Below are positions 48,585 to 57,413 of a DNA stretch of 64,000 bases, one piece after another. Every line of letters starts with the position of its first letter. The stretch's first letter is position 1. The notes beneath the pieces were generated by a model. That model saw only the letters and a list, made by a program, of their open reading frames with translations, had not been told where the DNA came from and ran no database searches. The stretch is from positions 186,001 through 250,000 of the forward strand of contig NSJL01000002.1 of NCBI GenBank assembly GCA_002634385.1, in the 5' to 3' direction. The stretch comes from Nitrospira sp. Its GTDB lineage: Bacteria; Nitrospirota; Thermodesulfovibrionia; Thermodesulfovibrionales; Dissulfurispiraceae. A program made the translations under genes and the position numbers.

Positions 48585-50528
48585 ATGCGGGACGACGCCA
48601 CGACAAAGGAGCAGCTCATTGCCGAGGTGAGGGAATTGCGGGAGAGGATCGCCGCAATGGAAGCCTCCGGGGCTGAGCTCATGGAATCTCATATCCGCTA
48701 CAAGGCCATTGTAGACGCTTTTGACGGACTCGTATATCTGTGCTCGCCCCGCTATGAGATCGAATTTGCAAACAAGCGCCTGATCGAACGATCCGGCTTC
48801 GACCCCACAGGGGAAAAATGCTTCAGGGTCCTCCACAACCGGGAAAGCGTCTGTCCCTGGTGCGTAACGGAAAAAGTCCTGAAAGGGGAAACCATTCAAT
48901 GGGAGATCCTGAGTCCCCTGGACAACCGCTGGTATCACATCGTCAACACTCCCCTCCGCCATTCCGACGGCTCCGTATCCAAACTGGCCCTCATCCGTGA
49001 TATCACCGAACGCAGGCAGACGGAGGAGGCCGTTGTCCGGGGGAGAAACAAGCTCGAGACGCTCCTGACCGCCATCGGCGAGGGCATAACCGTCCAGGAT
49101 ACCGAGTTCAGGATCCTGTACCAGAATGCCGCCCACAAGGAGAAGCAGGGAGACCACGCCGGAGAATACTGCTACCGGGCATACCAGCACAGGGATACGA
49201 TCTGTGAGGGCTGCCTCCTGGTAAAAACCTTCGGGGACGGCAAGGTGCACCGGAGAGAAACGAGCGCCTTCAGCGAACAGGGGATACTATACCTGGAGGT
49301 CTCCGCCACCCCACTCAGGGACGCAGAGGGAAATATCGTTGCGGGAATCGAAGTGGTGCGGGATATTACCGACCGGAAAAAACTCGAAGCCCTCCTCACC
49401 CACTCCCAGAAAATGGAGGCTGTCGGGCAGCTTGCAGGGGGAATTGCCCACGATTTCAATAATATACTGACCGCCATCATCGGATACGGCAACCTGATGC
49501 AGATACGGATGAAAGACAACGATCCCCTCTTCCCCTATCTCCGGGAGGTACTCAGCGCGGCGGACAGGGCGACCCATCTGACCCAGGGACTTCTTGCCTT
49601 CAGCAGGCGGCAGCCCATGGATATGAGGCCGGTAAGCATCAATGCCGTTATTGCAGGAATAAGGAGACTGCTCGAACGGATCATCGGCGAGGATATCGAG
49701 CTGAAGATTTTCCTTTCCTACGATGAGCTTGTCACCGTGGCTGACAGCAGCCAGATCGAACAGGTATTGATGAACCTGTCCGCCAACGCACGCGATGCCA
49801 TGCCCGGAGGAGGCGAGCTGGCAATCCGGACGAAATCCGTCCGGCTCGACGAGGAGTCTGCCGGGACGCTCGGCCTCGCCGCAGCGGGGGCATATGCCTG
49901 CATTACCGTCACCGACACCGGCTCGGGAATAGACGAGCACACCCAGGCACAGATCTTTCAGCCCTTTTTCACCACGAAAGAAGAAGGAAAGGGAACGGGG
50001 CTAGGGCTCTCCATCGCATACGGGATCATCAAACAGCATAAAGGACACATTTCCGTTAAAAGCATGCCGGGAGAAGGCACTTCTTTTACCCTCTATCTTC
50101 CCTGCAGCAGGATATCCCCCGAGGAATCGGAACCGGCCCTCCGCCATTCCGCCATGGCGGGCACGGGGACTATCCTGCTTGCAGAGGACGATACCAATGT
50201 CCGGCGGCTCACCCGCTCGATCCTCGAAGAGTTCGGCTACCGGGTGATCGAGGCAGTGGACGGGGAGGATGCCCTTCATGTATTCAGGGAGAACAGGGAT
50301 GCGGTACAGCTCCTTCTGCTCGATGCGGTCATGCCGAAAAAAGACGGAAAGGAGGTGTACGAAGAGATCAGGAAAAACAGCCCCGGCATCAGAGTCCTCT
50401 TCACCAGCGGGTATCCCCTCGAAACCCTGCAGAAAAGGGGATTTGCCGAAAAGGAGTTTCCCTTTCTCCCCAAACCGGCCAGCCCCGGCGAGCTTCTGAA
50501 AAAAGTGAAAGAAGTGCTGGAAAAGTAG
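48585..50528 (+). CDS. Hybrid histidine kinase with two Cys-motif PAS domains
   Basis: A 647-aa cytosolic protein: N-terminal coiled coil (10-35), PAS1 (about 40-145), PAS2 (about 155-275), HisKA with Gly-Gly-Ile-Ala-His-Asp-Phe-Asn-Asn-Ile-Leu (NtrB-like H box, about 282-292), HATPase_c (about 390-505) and a C-terminal receiver (about 525-645; Asp in 'LLLLDAVMPKKDG', Lys in 'LPKPAS'). Each PAS carries the same Cys-x10-Cys-x2-Cys arrangement (Cys79/90/93 and Cys196/207/210), which could hold metal or a redox center. The phosphoryl group may stay on its own receiver or pass to an unknown partner. No response regulator gene is adjacent. Confidence 0.92.
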   Translation: MRDDATTKEQLIAEVRELRERIAAMEASGAELMESHIRYKAIVDAFDGLVYLCSPRYEIEFANKRLIERSGFDPTGEKCFRVLHNRESVCPWCVTEKVLKGETIQWEILSPLDNRWYHIVNTPLRHSDGSVSKLALIRDITERRQTEEAVVRGRNKLETLLTAIGEGITVQDTEFRILYQNAAHKEKQGDHAGEYCYRAYQHRDTICEGCLLVKTFGDGKVHRRETSAFSEQGILYLEVSATPLRDAEGNIVAGIEVVRDITDRKKLEALLTHSQKMEAVGQLAGGIAHDFNNILTAIIGYGNLMQIRMKDNDPLFPYLREVLSAADRATHLTQGLLAFSRRQPMDMRPVSINAVIAGIRRLLERIIGEDIELKIFLSYDELVTVADSSQIEQVLMNLSANARDAMPGGGELAIRTKSVRLDEESAGTLGLAAAGAYACITVTDTGSGIDEHTQAQIFQPFFTTKEEGKGTGLGLSIAYGIIKQHKGHISVKSMPGEGTSFTLYLPCSRISPEESEPALRHSAMAGTGTILLAEDDTNVRRLTRSILEEFGYRVIEAVDGEDALHVFRENRDAVQLLLLDAVMPKKDGKEVYEEIRKNSPGIRVLFTSGYPLETLQKRGFAEKEFPFLPKPASPGELLKKVKEVLEK

Positions 50529-50573
50529 GGAACCGCCGACTGTCCCGGGATTCCGGTCAGGGGTCCGGAGGGT

Positions 50574-50601
50574 TTGAAGTACGTTCCGTATCTGATACAA
50601 T
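50574..50601 (+). promoter_or_regulatory. Promoter of the GH57 gene
   Basis: TTGAAG (50574-50579), 16 bases, TACAAT (50596-50601). Leader of about 75 bases; ribosome binding site aaggaggaagat before ATG 50683. Confidence 0.5.
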
Positions 50602-50682
50602 TAGAGCAGGTACCCACATCGTCCGCATTCCATCCTCGCTCTGCCGCTCTCTACCCTATCATGCCCGTACAAGGAGGAAGAT

Positions 50683-53121
50683 ATGGAACGGTATATCTGT
50701 ATCCATGGCCATTTCTATCAGCCGCCCCGGGAAAACCCCTGGATCGAGGAGCTGGAGATACAGGACTCCGCGTATCCTTACCATGACTGGAACGAGAGGA
50801 TAACCGCCGAATGTTATGCCCCCAATTCCGCATCGCGGCTGATGGATGGCACAGGGAAGATCATCAAGATCCGTAACAATTATGCCCATATGAGTTTCAA
50901 TTTTGGTCCCACTCTCCTCCTCTGGATGGAAAAGAACCAGCCCGAAGCATACCGCAGGATCATCGAGTCGGACCGTTTGAGCTGCGAGAGGTTTTCCGGC
51001 CATGGCTCCGCCCTCGCACAGGCGTACAACCATATCATCATGCCTCTTGCCAATACGAGGGATAAACGCACCCAGGTCATCTGGGGTATACGGGATTTCC
51101 GGAAGAGGTTCGGCAGGGACCCGGAAGGCATGTGGCTGCCGGAAACGGCAATGGACATCGGGACCCTCGATATCATTGCGGAACAGGGCATCAAATTCAC
51201 CCTCCTCGCACCATGGCAGGCGAAGGAGGTGAGAAAGCTGAGTGATGCGGGCGAATGGGACTCAGGGGAGTGGCAGAACGTGGAGGGGGGACGCGTCGAT
51301 CCCACCACCGCCTACCTCTGCAATCTCCCTTCGGGGAGACGTATTACCCTTTTCTTTTATGAAGGCTCCCTCTCCTATGCCATCGCCTCTGCCGGACTGC
51401 TGAAGAGCGGAACAGAGATGGCAAACCGTCTCGTCAGTGCCTTCTCCGGGGAAAGGGACTGGCCGCAGCTCGTCCATATCGCCAACGACGGGGAATCCTA
51501 CGGACACCACCACCAATTCGGGGATATGGCCCTTGCCGCATGCATGCATCATATAGAGGAGAACAACCTGGCCCGTATCACCAATTACGGGGAGTTCCTC
51601 GAAATGAACCCGCCGACCCATGAGGTCCGGGTAGCGGAAAATACTTCCTGGAGCTGTATTCACGGCGTGGAGCGGTGGAGGTCCGACTGCGGCTGCAATT
51701 CGGGCAAATTCCCCCACTGGAACCAGAAATGGAGGGGGCCGCTGCGGGACGCCCTGGACGAACTGAGGGATCATCTCATCCCCGCGTACAAGCATAATAT
51801 CCGTGACTATCTGAAGGACCCCTGGGGGACGCGGGACGACTATATCGAGGTCGTTCTCGACAGGTCCCCTGAAAACGTGGAGGAGTTCTTCCGCGCGCAT
51901 GCGCTCCGGGAGCTGACGACGCAGGAGAAGAGCCGGGTACTCAAGTTGCTGGAGGTCCAGAGACTGGCCATGGCCATGTACACCAGTTGCGGGTGGTTCT
52001 ACGACGAGGTGTCCGGTCTTGAAACGGTCCAGGTCCTGTGCTACGCCGCCAAGGCGATCCAGCGGGCGGAGGAGGTCTTCGGGTACTCCCTCGAACAGAA
52101 CTTCATCGATGACCTGAAGAAGATACCGAGCAACTACGATTCCGACGGTGCCGCAGTCTACCGGCGTATGGTGGTCCCTGTCAAGGTCGACCTCTCGCGG
52201 GTGGGGGCGCATTATGTCATTTCCTCTCTCTTCGAAGAGTGCCCGGAGCATCAGCAGATTTACAAGTATACGGTGGATACCGAGAAGTACGACAGAGTGA
52301 AGACGGGCAAGTTCAGCCTCGCCACCGGTCAGGCGTATATCCGCTCCGTTGTCACCTGGGACGAGGTGCATAAGAGCTTTGCCGCGTTGCATTTCGGAGA
52401 CCACAACCTGAATGCGGGATTGAGGGACTTCATCAGCAATGAGGCGTACCTGTCCATGCGGCAGGAGATAGGGACCGCCTTCGAGAGGGGGGATGTAGCG
52501 GAATCCCTCCAATTGATGTTCAAGCACTTCGGGCCGCATAACTATACCCTCTATCACCTCTTCAGGGACGAACAGAGGAGGATCATCGAGAAAATCCTCG
52601 AGATGACCCACTCCGGTATCGAGGCCGCCTACCGCCAGATCTACGAGCTCAACAGCCCTGTCATGAATTTCCTCAGCTCGCTGAACATCCCCATTCCTAC
52701 CTCCGCCCTCATCGCCGCGGAGCATATCGTCAATCTCGACATAAAGAGGACCCTCAGCACGGAAGACGTCGACATGGAAAGACTCGAGCGCCTCCTGCAG
52801 GAGGCGTACCGATGGGTCCTCTCCCTCGACAAGACAGTAATAGGGTACACCTTTTCCCTGTGGCTCAGCCGCACCATGGCACGACTTGTAGAGGCGCCGA
52901 TGGAGATTCCCCTTATGGAGAGGATCATCAGGGCGGCGCAGATCATGCAGCCGCTCTCCCTGGAAATGAACCTGTGGGAGGCACAGAACGACTGCTTCTC
53001 CCTAAAGGAGAGCCTCTATAATGAAATGAGAGAAAAGGCGACAAAAGGCGATACCTTTTCGGGCAAATGGACGGAAACGTTCCGCAGTCTGGCCGACTAC
53101 TTCGGGGTGAAGACAGAGTAA
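50683..53121 (+). CDS. Glycoside hydrolase family 57 protein with DUF3536
   Basis: An 812-aa cytosolic protein. Opens with the GH57 signature His-Gly-His-Phe-Tyr-Gln-Pro-Pro (8-15). 'GMWLPE' places the likely catalytic nucleophile at Glu154, and 'NDGESYGHHH' the acid region. The C-terminal half is DUF3536, as in the long GH57 subgroup. GH57 enzymes act on alpha-glucans (amylase, branching or glucanotransferase reactions), so a role in glycogen or maltodextrin turnover is plausible, but the exact reaction of the DUF3536 group is unclear. Its last codons run into the inverted repeat at 53111-53290. Confidence 0.9.
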   Translation: MERYICIHGHFYQPPRENPWIEELEIQDSAYPYHDWNERITAECYAPNSASRLMDGTGKIIKIRNNYAHMSFNFGPTLLLWMEKNQPEAYRRIIESDRLSCERFSGHGSALAQAYNHIIMPLANTRDKRTQVIWGIRDFRKRFGRDPEGMWLPETAMDIGTLDIIAEQGIKFTLLAPWQAKEVRKLSDAGEWDSGEWQNVEGGRVDPTTAYLCNLPSGRRITLFFYEGSLSYAIASAGLLKSGTEMANRLVSAFSGERDWPQLVHIANDGESYGHHHQFGDMALAACMHHIEENNLARITNYGEFLEMNPPTHEVRVAENTSWSCIHGVERWRSDCGCNSGKFPHWNQKWRGPLRDALDELRDHLIPAYKHNIRDYLKDPWGTRDDYIEVVLDRSPENVEEFFRAHALRELTTQEKSRVLKLLEVQRLAMAMYTSCGWFYDEVSGLETVQVLCYAAKAIQRAEEVFGYSLEQNFIDDLKKIPSNYDSDGAAVYRRMVVPVKVDLSRVGAHYVISSLFEECPEHQQIYKYTVDTEKYDRVKTGKFSLATGQAYIRSVVTWDEVHKSFAALHFGDHNLNAGLRDFISNEAYLSMRQEIGTAFERGDVAESLQLMFKHFGPHNYTLYHLFRDEQRRIIEKILEMTHSGIEAAYRQIYELNSPVMNFLSSLNIPIPTSALIAAEHIVNLDIKRTLSTEDVDMERLERLLQEAYRWVLSLDKTVIGYTFSLWLSRTMARLVEAPMEIPLMERIIRAAQIMQPLSLEMNLWEAQNDCFSLKESLYNEMREKATKGDTFSGKWTETFRSLADYFGVKTE

Positions 53122-53290
53122 GACAGAATGAGACAGAGTGAAGCAGGATAAAGCAGAAATAAGACAGAAAAAGACAGGAATAAGAGAGACAGAGGAAAAA
53201 CTGCTGTTTCTCTCTTTTCTGTCTTACTCTGCAGCTCTCTGTTTCACCCTGCCTCATCTCTGTCTTATTCTGTCTTATCTCTTTCTTTAT
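53111..53290. repeat. Purine-rich / pyrimidine-rich foldback repeat
   Basis: The left arm (53111-53196) is made of AAGACAGAA/TGAGACAGAG-like units, and the right arm (53205-53290) of their complements (TTCTGTCTTACTCTG units). The RNA would fold as a long imperfect hairpin right after the GH57 stop. Related pyrimidine tracts occur at 63500-63565 and purine tracts inside repeat family C (about 19400-19462 and 46575-46640). Confidence 0.6.
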
Positions 53291-53415
53291 TTTGTCCCCG
53301 GTCTGGACGAGGGCCGGGGGGCATTGGTATAGTAATTTGGTAGGAGAAAGGACGGAAAAGCACCAGGGCAGAGCCGGACAGACAGGGAGATGAGAGGACG
53401 GGGAGGAGAGGTACA

Positions 53416-55011
53416 ATGAGCGAAAAGAATCGGCAGGAGGCCATGTCTACCGGCCCCGGAGTGACAAAGAATTCATTCAAAGACCTCCTTACCCTGCGTG
53501 ACCGCTTCATCTACACGGTAGAGTTGGTTCCGGGCAGGGGATCACGGGGCAGGACGCAGGACGAGTTGCTCCATTTCGCCGCTCAAGCGGCAAAGGGAGG
53601 GCTCGTCCATGCTCTGTCGGTCACGGATAACCCGGGGGGCCACCCCGCCCTGGCTCCCGAGGTGATCGGCCTCGAAATTCGCCGGCTGGGTATCGATCCC
53701 ATTGTCCACTTTACCTGCAAGGACAAGAACAGGAACCAGATCGAGTCGACCCTGCATGCGTTCGACCGGATCGGCATCCATAATCTCCTGGTGATGACGG
53801 GAGACTTCCCCCTCTACGGCTTCCAGGGCAAGGCAAAGCCTGTCTTCGATCTCGATTCGGTGCAGCTCCTGCGCCTCATCAGCCGGATGACCCAGGGGCT
53901 CGATATCGATGACAGGGCGCCCGGCGGCGGCACGACGGTACCGCCGACCCGCACGGTCAGGGGGTGCGCCGTTTCGCCCTTCAAACAGCGCGAATCGGAG
54001 ACCATGGCCCAGTATTTCAAGCTGTGGAAGAAGGTGCGCGAAGGGGCGGATTTCGTCATCACCCAGGTCGGCTTCGATGCACGCAAGTTCGATGAATTGC
54101 TGCGCCACATGCGGCAGGCAGGGATGACCGTGCCCGTCCTCGGCAATGTCTATATCCTCAGCCTGCCCGTGGCACGGGTCATGAACCGGAAGGGCGTTCC
54201 CGGCTGTGTCGTGACGGACAAGCTGTTCCGCTCCTGCGAGGAAGAGTCACGGGCTCCCGACAAGGGGAGATCGGCCGCCCTCCTGAGGGCTGCCAAGCTT
54301 ATTGCCGTGCTCCGGGGCATAGGGTATGACGGCGTCCATATAGGCGGACCGAACCTGCGATATGAAGACATCGAGTGGGTCATCGGCAGGTCAATAGAAC
54401 TCTCGGACACCTGGGAGTCGCTTGTTCCGGAGTTTGACTACCCTCAGGCCGGGGGGTTCTATCTTTTCGAGAAAGACCCGCTCACCGGACTCAACCGCGA
54501 GGGCCTCTCCCGCAAGGCAGGTCTTCCCGCCAAAAGGCTCGGGCATGGGATCATGCGGCTCTTTCACCACGCCGCTTTCGCACCCGGTGCGCCTCTCTAC
54601 GGAGCCGCCTGCTCGTTTTTCAGGGCGGTCGACGGCACCCGGTTCGAGCGCCCCGTAACGAAGGTGGAGTATTGGATAAAGTTCCTCAGCTCCCGTTGTC
54701 GCCGGTGCGGCGATTGCACGCTGCCCGAAGTAGCTTTCCTCTGTCCGCAATCGCAGTGTCCCAAATACCTTTTCAACGGACAGTGCGGCGGGTCCTCCGA
54801 GGGATGGTGCGAGGTCTTTCCCGGCACCCGGCAGTGCATCTTTGTAAGGGCCTATGAGCGGCTCAAAGCGTACCGGGAGGAGGAATCATTGAAAGGGGAG
54901 TATATCCGGCCCCGCGACTGGGCACTCAGCGAGACCTCTTCCTGGGCCAACTATTTCCTCGGGCGTGACCACCGGGCGGAATCGTGCGAATGCCCCCCCC
55001 GGTCCGGATGA
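53416..55011 (+). CDS. Methylenetetrahydrofolate reductase with C-terminal zinc domain (MetF-MetV fusion)
   Basis: A 531-aa protein. Residues about 15-340 are a MetF-type TIM barrel ('YTVELVPGRGSRGR', 'HALSVTDNPGGHPAL', 'HFTCKDKNRNQIES', 'GIHNLLVMTGDFP', 'FVITQVGFDARKF'). Residues about 410-500 are the MetV/MTHFR_C Cys-rich domain (CRRCGDCTL, CPQSQCPKYLFNGQCGG, WCEVF). MetF and MetV are usually separate in acetogens and Nitrospirota; here they are one chain. It reduces methylene-THF to methyl-THF, feeding methionine synthesis or the Wood-Ljungdahl methyl branch. ATG 53416 has ggagaggtac upstream. It stands alone. Confidence 0.9.
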   Translation: MSEKNRQEAMSTGPGVTKNSFKDLLTLRDRFIYTVELVPGRGSRGRTQDELLHFAAQAAKGGLVHALSVTDNPGGHPALAPEVIGLEIRRLGIDPIVHFTCKDKNRNQIESTLHAFDRIGIHNLLVMTGDFPLYGFQGKAKPVFDLDSVQLLRLISRMTQGLDIDDRAPGGGTTVPPTRTVRGCAVSPFKQRESETMAQYFKLWKKVREGADFVITQVGFDARKFDELLRHMRQAGMTVPVLGNVYILSLPVARVMNRKGVPGCVVTDKLFRSCEEESRAPDKGRSAALLRAAKLIAVLRGIGYDGVHIGGPNLRYEDIEWVIGRSIELSDTWESLVPEFDYPQAGGFYLFEKDPLTGLNREGLSRKAGLPAKRLGHGIMRLFHHAAFAPGAPLYGAACSFFRAVDGTRFERPVTKVEYWIKFLSSRCRRCGDCTLPEVAFLCPQSQCPKYLFNGQCGGSSEGWCEVFPGTRQCIFVRAYERLKAYREEESLKGEYIRPRDWALSETSSWANYFLGRDHRAESCECPPRSG

Positions 55012-55104
55012 CCCGGAAATCCCCAAGGGGATGCGACGCCCCCGTTCTTATTCCGTGCCGGGTGCACTTCAAAGTGAGGGCACAAAGAAGAGGTGCAGAG
55101 AAGG

Positions 55105-55278
55105 GGGAGGCAGCAGGGGGGAAGAGTGATATCGAGAGGATTTCGTTGCGTCTCTCGGCGAAACGATTTTTCATTCAGGAAAATCCCTCCTCACCTCCCT
55201 TTTCCAAAGGGAGGAAGCCCCCTCTTTGAAAAAGAGGGGTAAGGGGAGATTTCGTGAGAGCGATGACTCTTTGCTGAC
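55105..55278 (+). repeat. Dispersed repeat family B, copy 2
   Basis: Outer blocks 55105-55159 and 55246-55278 match 7553-7607 and 7440-7474 on the other strand. Between them lie two hairpins, CCTCCCTTT/AAAGGGAGG (55190-55210) and CCCCTCTTT/AAAGAGGGG (55220-55240), absent from copy 1. The element fills most of the 297-bp gap between metF-metV and the end of the hyf-like operon. Confidence 0.65.
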
Positions 55279-55308
55279 TACCAGAACAGGGGGTACTTGC
55301 CCTCACTT

Positions 55309-55851
55309 CTAATCACACCCTTCCGTACCTGTCCCTTTGCCTTTTCCCTCCACGGCTCTCATAATACCCTGCAGTATCTCAGCAGGCGCAGGCGGACAGC
55401 CGTGAATGGCGACACTGACGGGAATTACCTGATCCACCCCGCCGAGGGAGGCATAACTCTTCCCGAAAATGCCTCCATTGCAGCCGCAATCGCCCACCGC
55501 AACCACCAGTTTCGGGGGCGGCGTGGCATTATAAGTCCTCCGGAGGGCTATTTCCATGTTCCGCGTTACCGGGCCCGTCACCAGGAGCAGGTCTGCAAAA
55601 CGCGGTGAGGCCGTAAAATGGATACCGTACCGTTCGCAGTTATAGAAAGGATTATTGAGGGCATGGATCTCCAGCTCACATCCGTTACACGAGCCTGCAT
55701 CCACCTGCCGGATCGTAAGGCTCTTCCTGAAATGCCTGGTAATTGCCTCTTCGAGCCTTTCGCCTATCTCCTCGATCCGTGTGCCGGCATTACGCGGAAT
55801 ATCCTCCGAAACAACGCCGGTACGGAATATCTGGTAGAGTATTCGTATCAT
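55309..55851 (-). CDS. Ech/Hyf-type complex small subunit (HyfI/NuoB-like)
   Basis: A 180-aa NuoB/HycG-type protein. Cys55-x2-Cys58 (SCNGCE), Cys122 (VGDC) and Cys152 (HGCPPAP) are the ligands of the proximal 4Fe-4S cluster (N2 equivalent), all present. It would carry electrons to the large subunit. Last gene of the operon; its start overlaps the end of the large-subunit gene by 4 bases. Confidence 0.9.
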   Translation of the reverse strand: MIRILYQIFRTGVVSEDIPRNAGTRIEEIGERLEEAITRHFRKSLTIRQVDAGSCNGCELEIHALNNPFYNCERYGIHFTASPRFADLLLVTGPVTRNMEIALRRTYNATPPPKLVVAVGDCGCNGGIFGKSYASLGGVDQVIPVSVAIHGCPPAPAEILQGIMRAVEGKGKGTGTEGCD

Positions 55852-57413
55852 AGGTCATGTCCTGAATAGGATTGATTAAAGCTTTTATTGCACAGGGGAA
55901 AGTCGGGTACGATATTCCCCGGTATCGCCTGTTCAAGTCCCAGCCAGTTGAGACTGGAGGGGTCCCGTACCATGCAGCGGTTGATCTGTCCCTCCGGCCC
56001 GGACTGGACCCAGTAGAGGATCTCTCCTCGCCAGCCTTCCACAGCGGCAAACCCGGCCCTTTCCGGGGCGGGGTCCGCCACAGGGCGGGAAATCTCCCCC
56101 TCCGGGAGGGTCCTGAGTATCTCACGGATCAACCTGATGGACTCCCGCACCTCCTCCACCCGCACCCACACCCTCGCGTGGACATCTCCCGAGATGAGCA
56201 CCGGGACATTCACCCCGATGCGGTCATAGGGCGGAAAGGGGTGGTGAACACGACAGTCGACATTCAGCCCGCTCGCCCGCGCCACAATACCCACGGCGCC
56301 GAGCTCCCGGGCCTTTTCGGGCGGGAGGACGCCGGTATCCCGCACCCTGTCCTCAAGGGAGGAATTATCGTCATAGATGGTGATCAGCCTCTCGAATTCA
56401 TCCCCGAGCCAGCTCAGTTCCTTCACGATCTTCTCCCTTCCGCCCTGATCGATATCCGCCGAAACACCCCCGGGGATGACCTTGTCCATAAGGAACCGGT
56501 GGCCGAAAAGCTCATGGTGGGTGCGCAGGAGGATCTCCTTCAGCCGCATCATTTGATACAGCATGAAGGCAAAAGCCGCATCGTTGCAGACGGCGCCGAT
56601 ATCCCCGATATGGTTTACTATACGCTCCCGTTCGAGGAAGAGAGCCCGGAGCCAGAGGGCCCTTTCCGGGGGGGTGCATCCCGTCATGGATTCGAGCGCC
56701 ATGCAATAGGCAAGGCTGTGCGCGACTGTGGTGTCTCCCGAAACCCTTCCCGCAAGCCGGTGGCCCTCCCCCCACTTCAGGGATTCAAACCGCTTCTCGA
56801 TACCCTTATGCACATAGCCGAGCCGTTCTTCGAGATTGAGGATCTGCTCTCCCACTGCCTGGAACCGGAAATGCCCCGGTTCGATAATGCCGGCATGAAC
56901 AGGTCCCACGGGGATCTCATACACCCCCTCCCCTTCCGCCCGTGACCAGCGGTACTCTCCTTTTATCCGCGGCAGGGGCCGGGACCCGTCGAAGGCTTTC
57001 CGCAACGGCCAGGCATCCCTGGGCCAGTCCTCGAACTTGATCCAGGGTCTCACATCGGGGTGCCCTTCGGGAACGACCCCCATAAGGCTGTTCATCTGCC
57101 GCTCGAAACGGTACGCCGGCAGATACTTCTTCGTGAGGCTCGGAAAGGCGGGATCATCCATTGTGGTGACCGTTTTCACGACGACATATTCATTTCCCCA
57201 CCGGTAACAGGCGAAAATCCCGAACCACGGCGTCTCCTCGTTGGCCCATTCAGCGGCAAGGAAGGCATACGCCTTTTTCATCGCACGCGCCGCCTCGGCA
57301 AATTTCTCCTTCGGTACCGTGCAAAATGCCACCGTCTCCGGGAACTGGTACTCCTCCCTGAATTGTGCATCCCCCCCGAGGGCTGCTGCAAGCGCGTCTT
57401 TGAGCAAGCTCAT
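55848..57413 (-). CDS. Ech-related complex large subunit, NiFe ligands lost (HyfG/NuoCD-like)
   Basis: A 521-aa fusion of a NuoC-like domain (about 25-130) and a NuoD/HycE-like domain (about 165-510). In NiFe hydrogenases the metal is held by R-x-C-G-x-C near the start and D-P-C-x-x-C near the end. Here the first is Arg-Val-Ser-Gly-Asp-Thr (223-228) and the second Asp-Pro-Ser-Ser-Leu-Asn (484-489), so all four Cys are gone. The subunit cannot hold a NiFe center and should not make H2. This is the pattern of Ech-related (Ehr) complexes and of complex I. Neighbouring genes overlap by 4 bases on both sides. Confidence 0.9.
   Translation of the reverse strand: MSLLKDALAAALGGDAQFREEYQFPETVAFCTVPKEKFAEAARAMKKAYAFLAAEWANEETPWFGIFACYRWGNEYVVVKTVTTMDDPAFPSLTKKYLPAYRFERQMNSLMGVVPEGHPDVRPWIKFEDWPRDAWPLRKAFDGSRPLPRIKGEYRWSRAEGEGVYEIPVGPVHAGIIEPGHFRFQAVGEQILNLEERLGYVHKGIEKRFESLKWGEGHRLAGRVSGDTTVAHSLAYCMALESMTGCTPPERALWLRALFLERERIVNHIGDIGAVCNDAAFAFMLYQMMRLKEILLRTHHELFGHRFLMDKVIPGGVSADIDQGGREKIVKELSWLGDEFERLITIYDDNSSLEDRVRDTGVLPPEKARELGAVGIVARASGLNVDCRVHHPFPPYDRIGVNVPVLISGDVHARVWVRVEEVRESIRLIREILRTLPEGEISRPVADPAPERAGFAAVEGWRGEILYWVQSGPEGQINRCMVRDPSSLNWLGLEQAIPGNIVPDFPLCNKSFNQSYSGHDL

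Noticed and set aside
55848-57413. Annotating the large subunit as an active group 4 NiFe hydrogenase
   Set aside because: All four metal-binding cysteines are replaced (RVSGDT and DPSSLN), so overall similarity alone would mislead.
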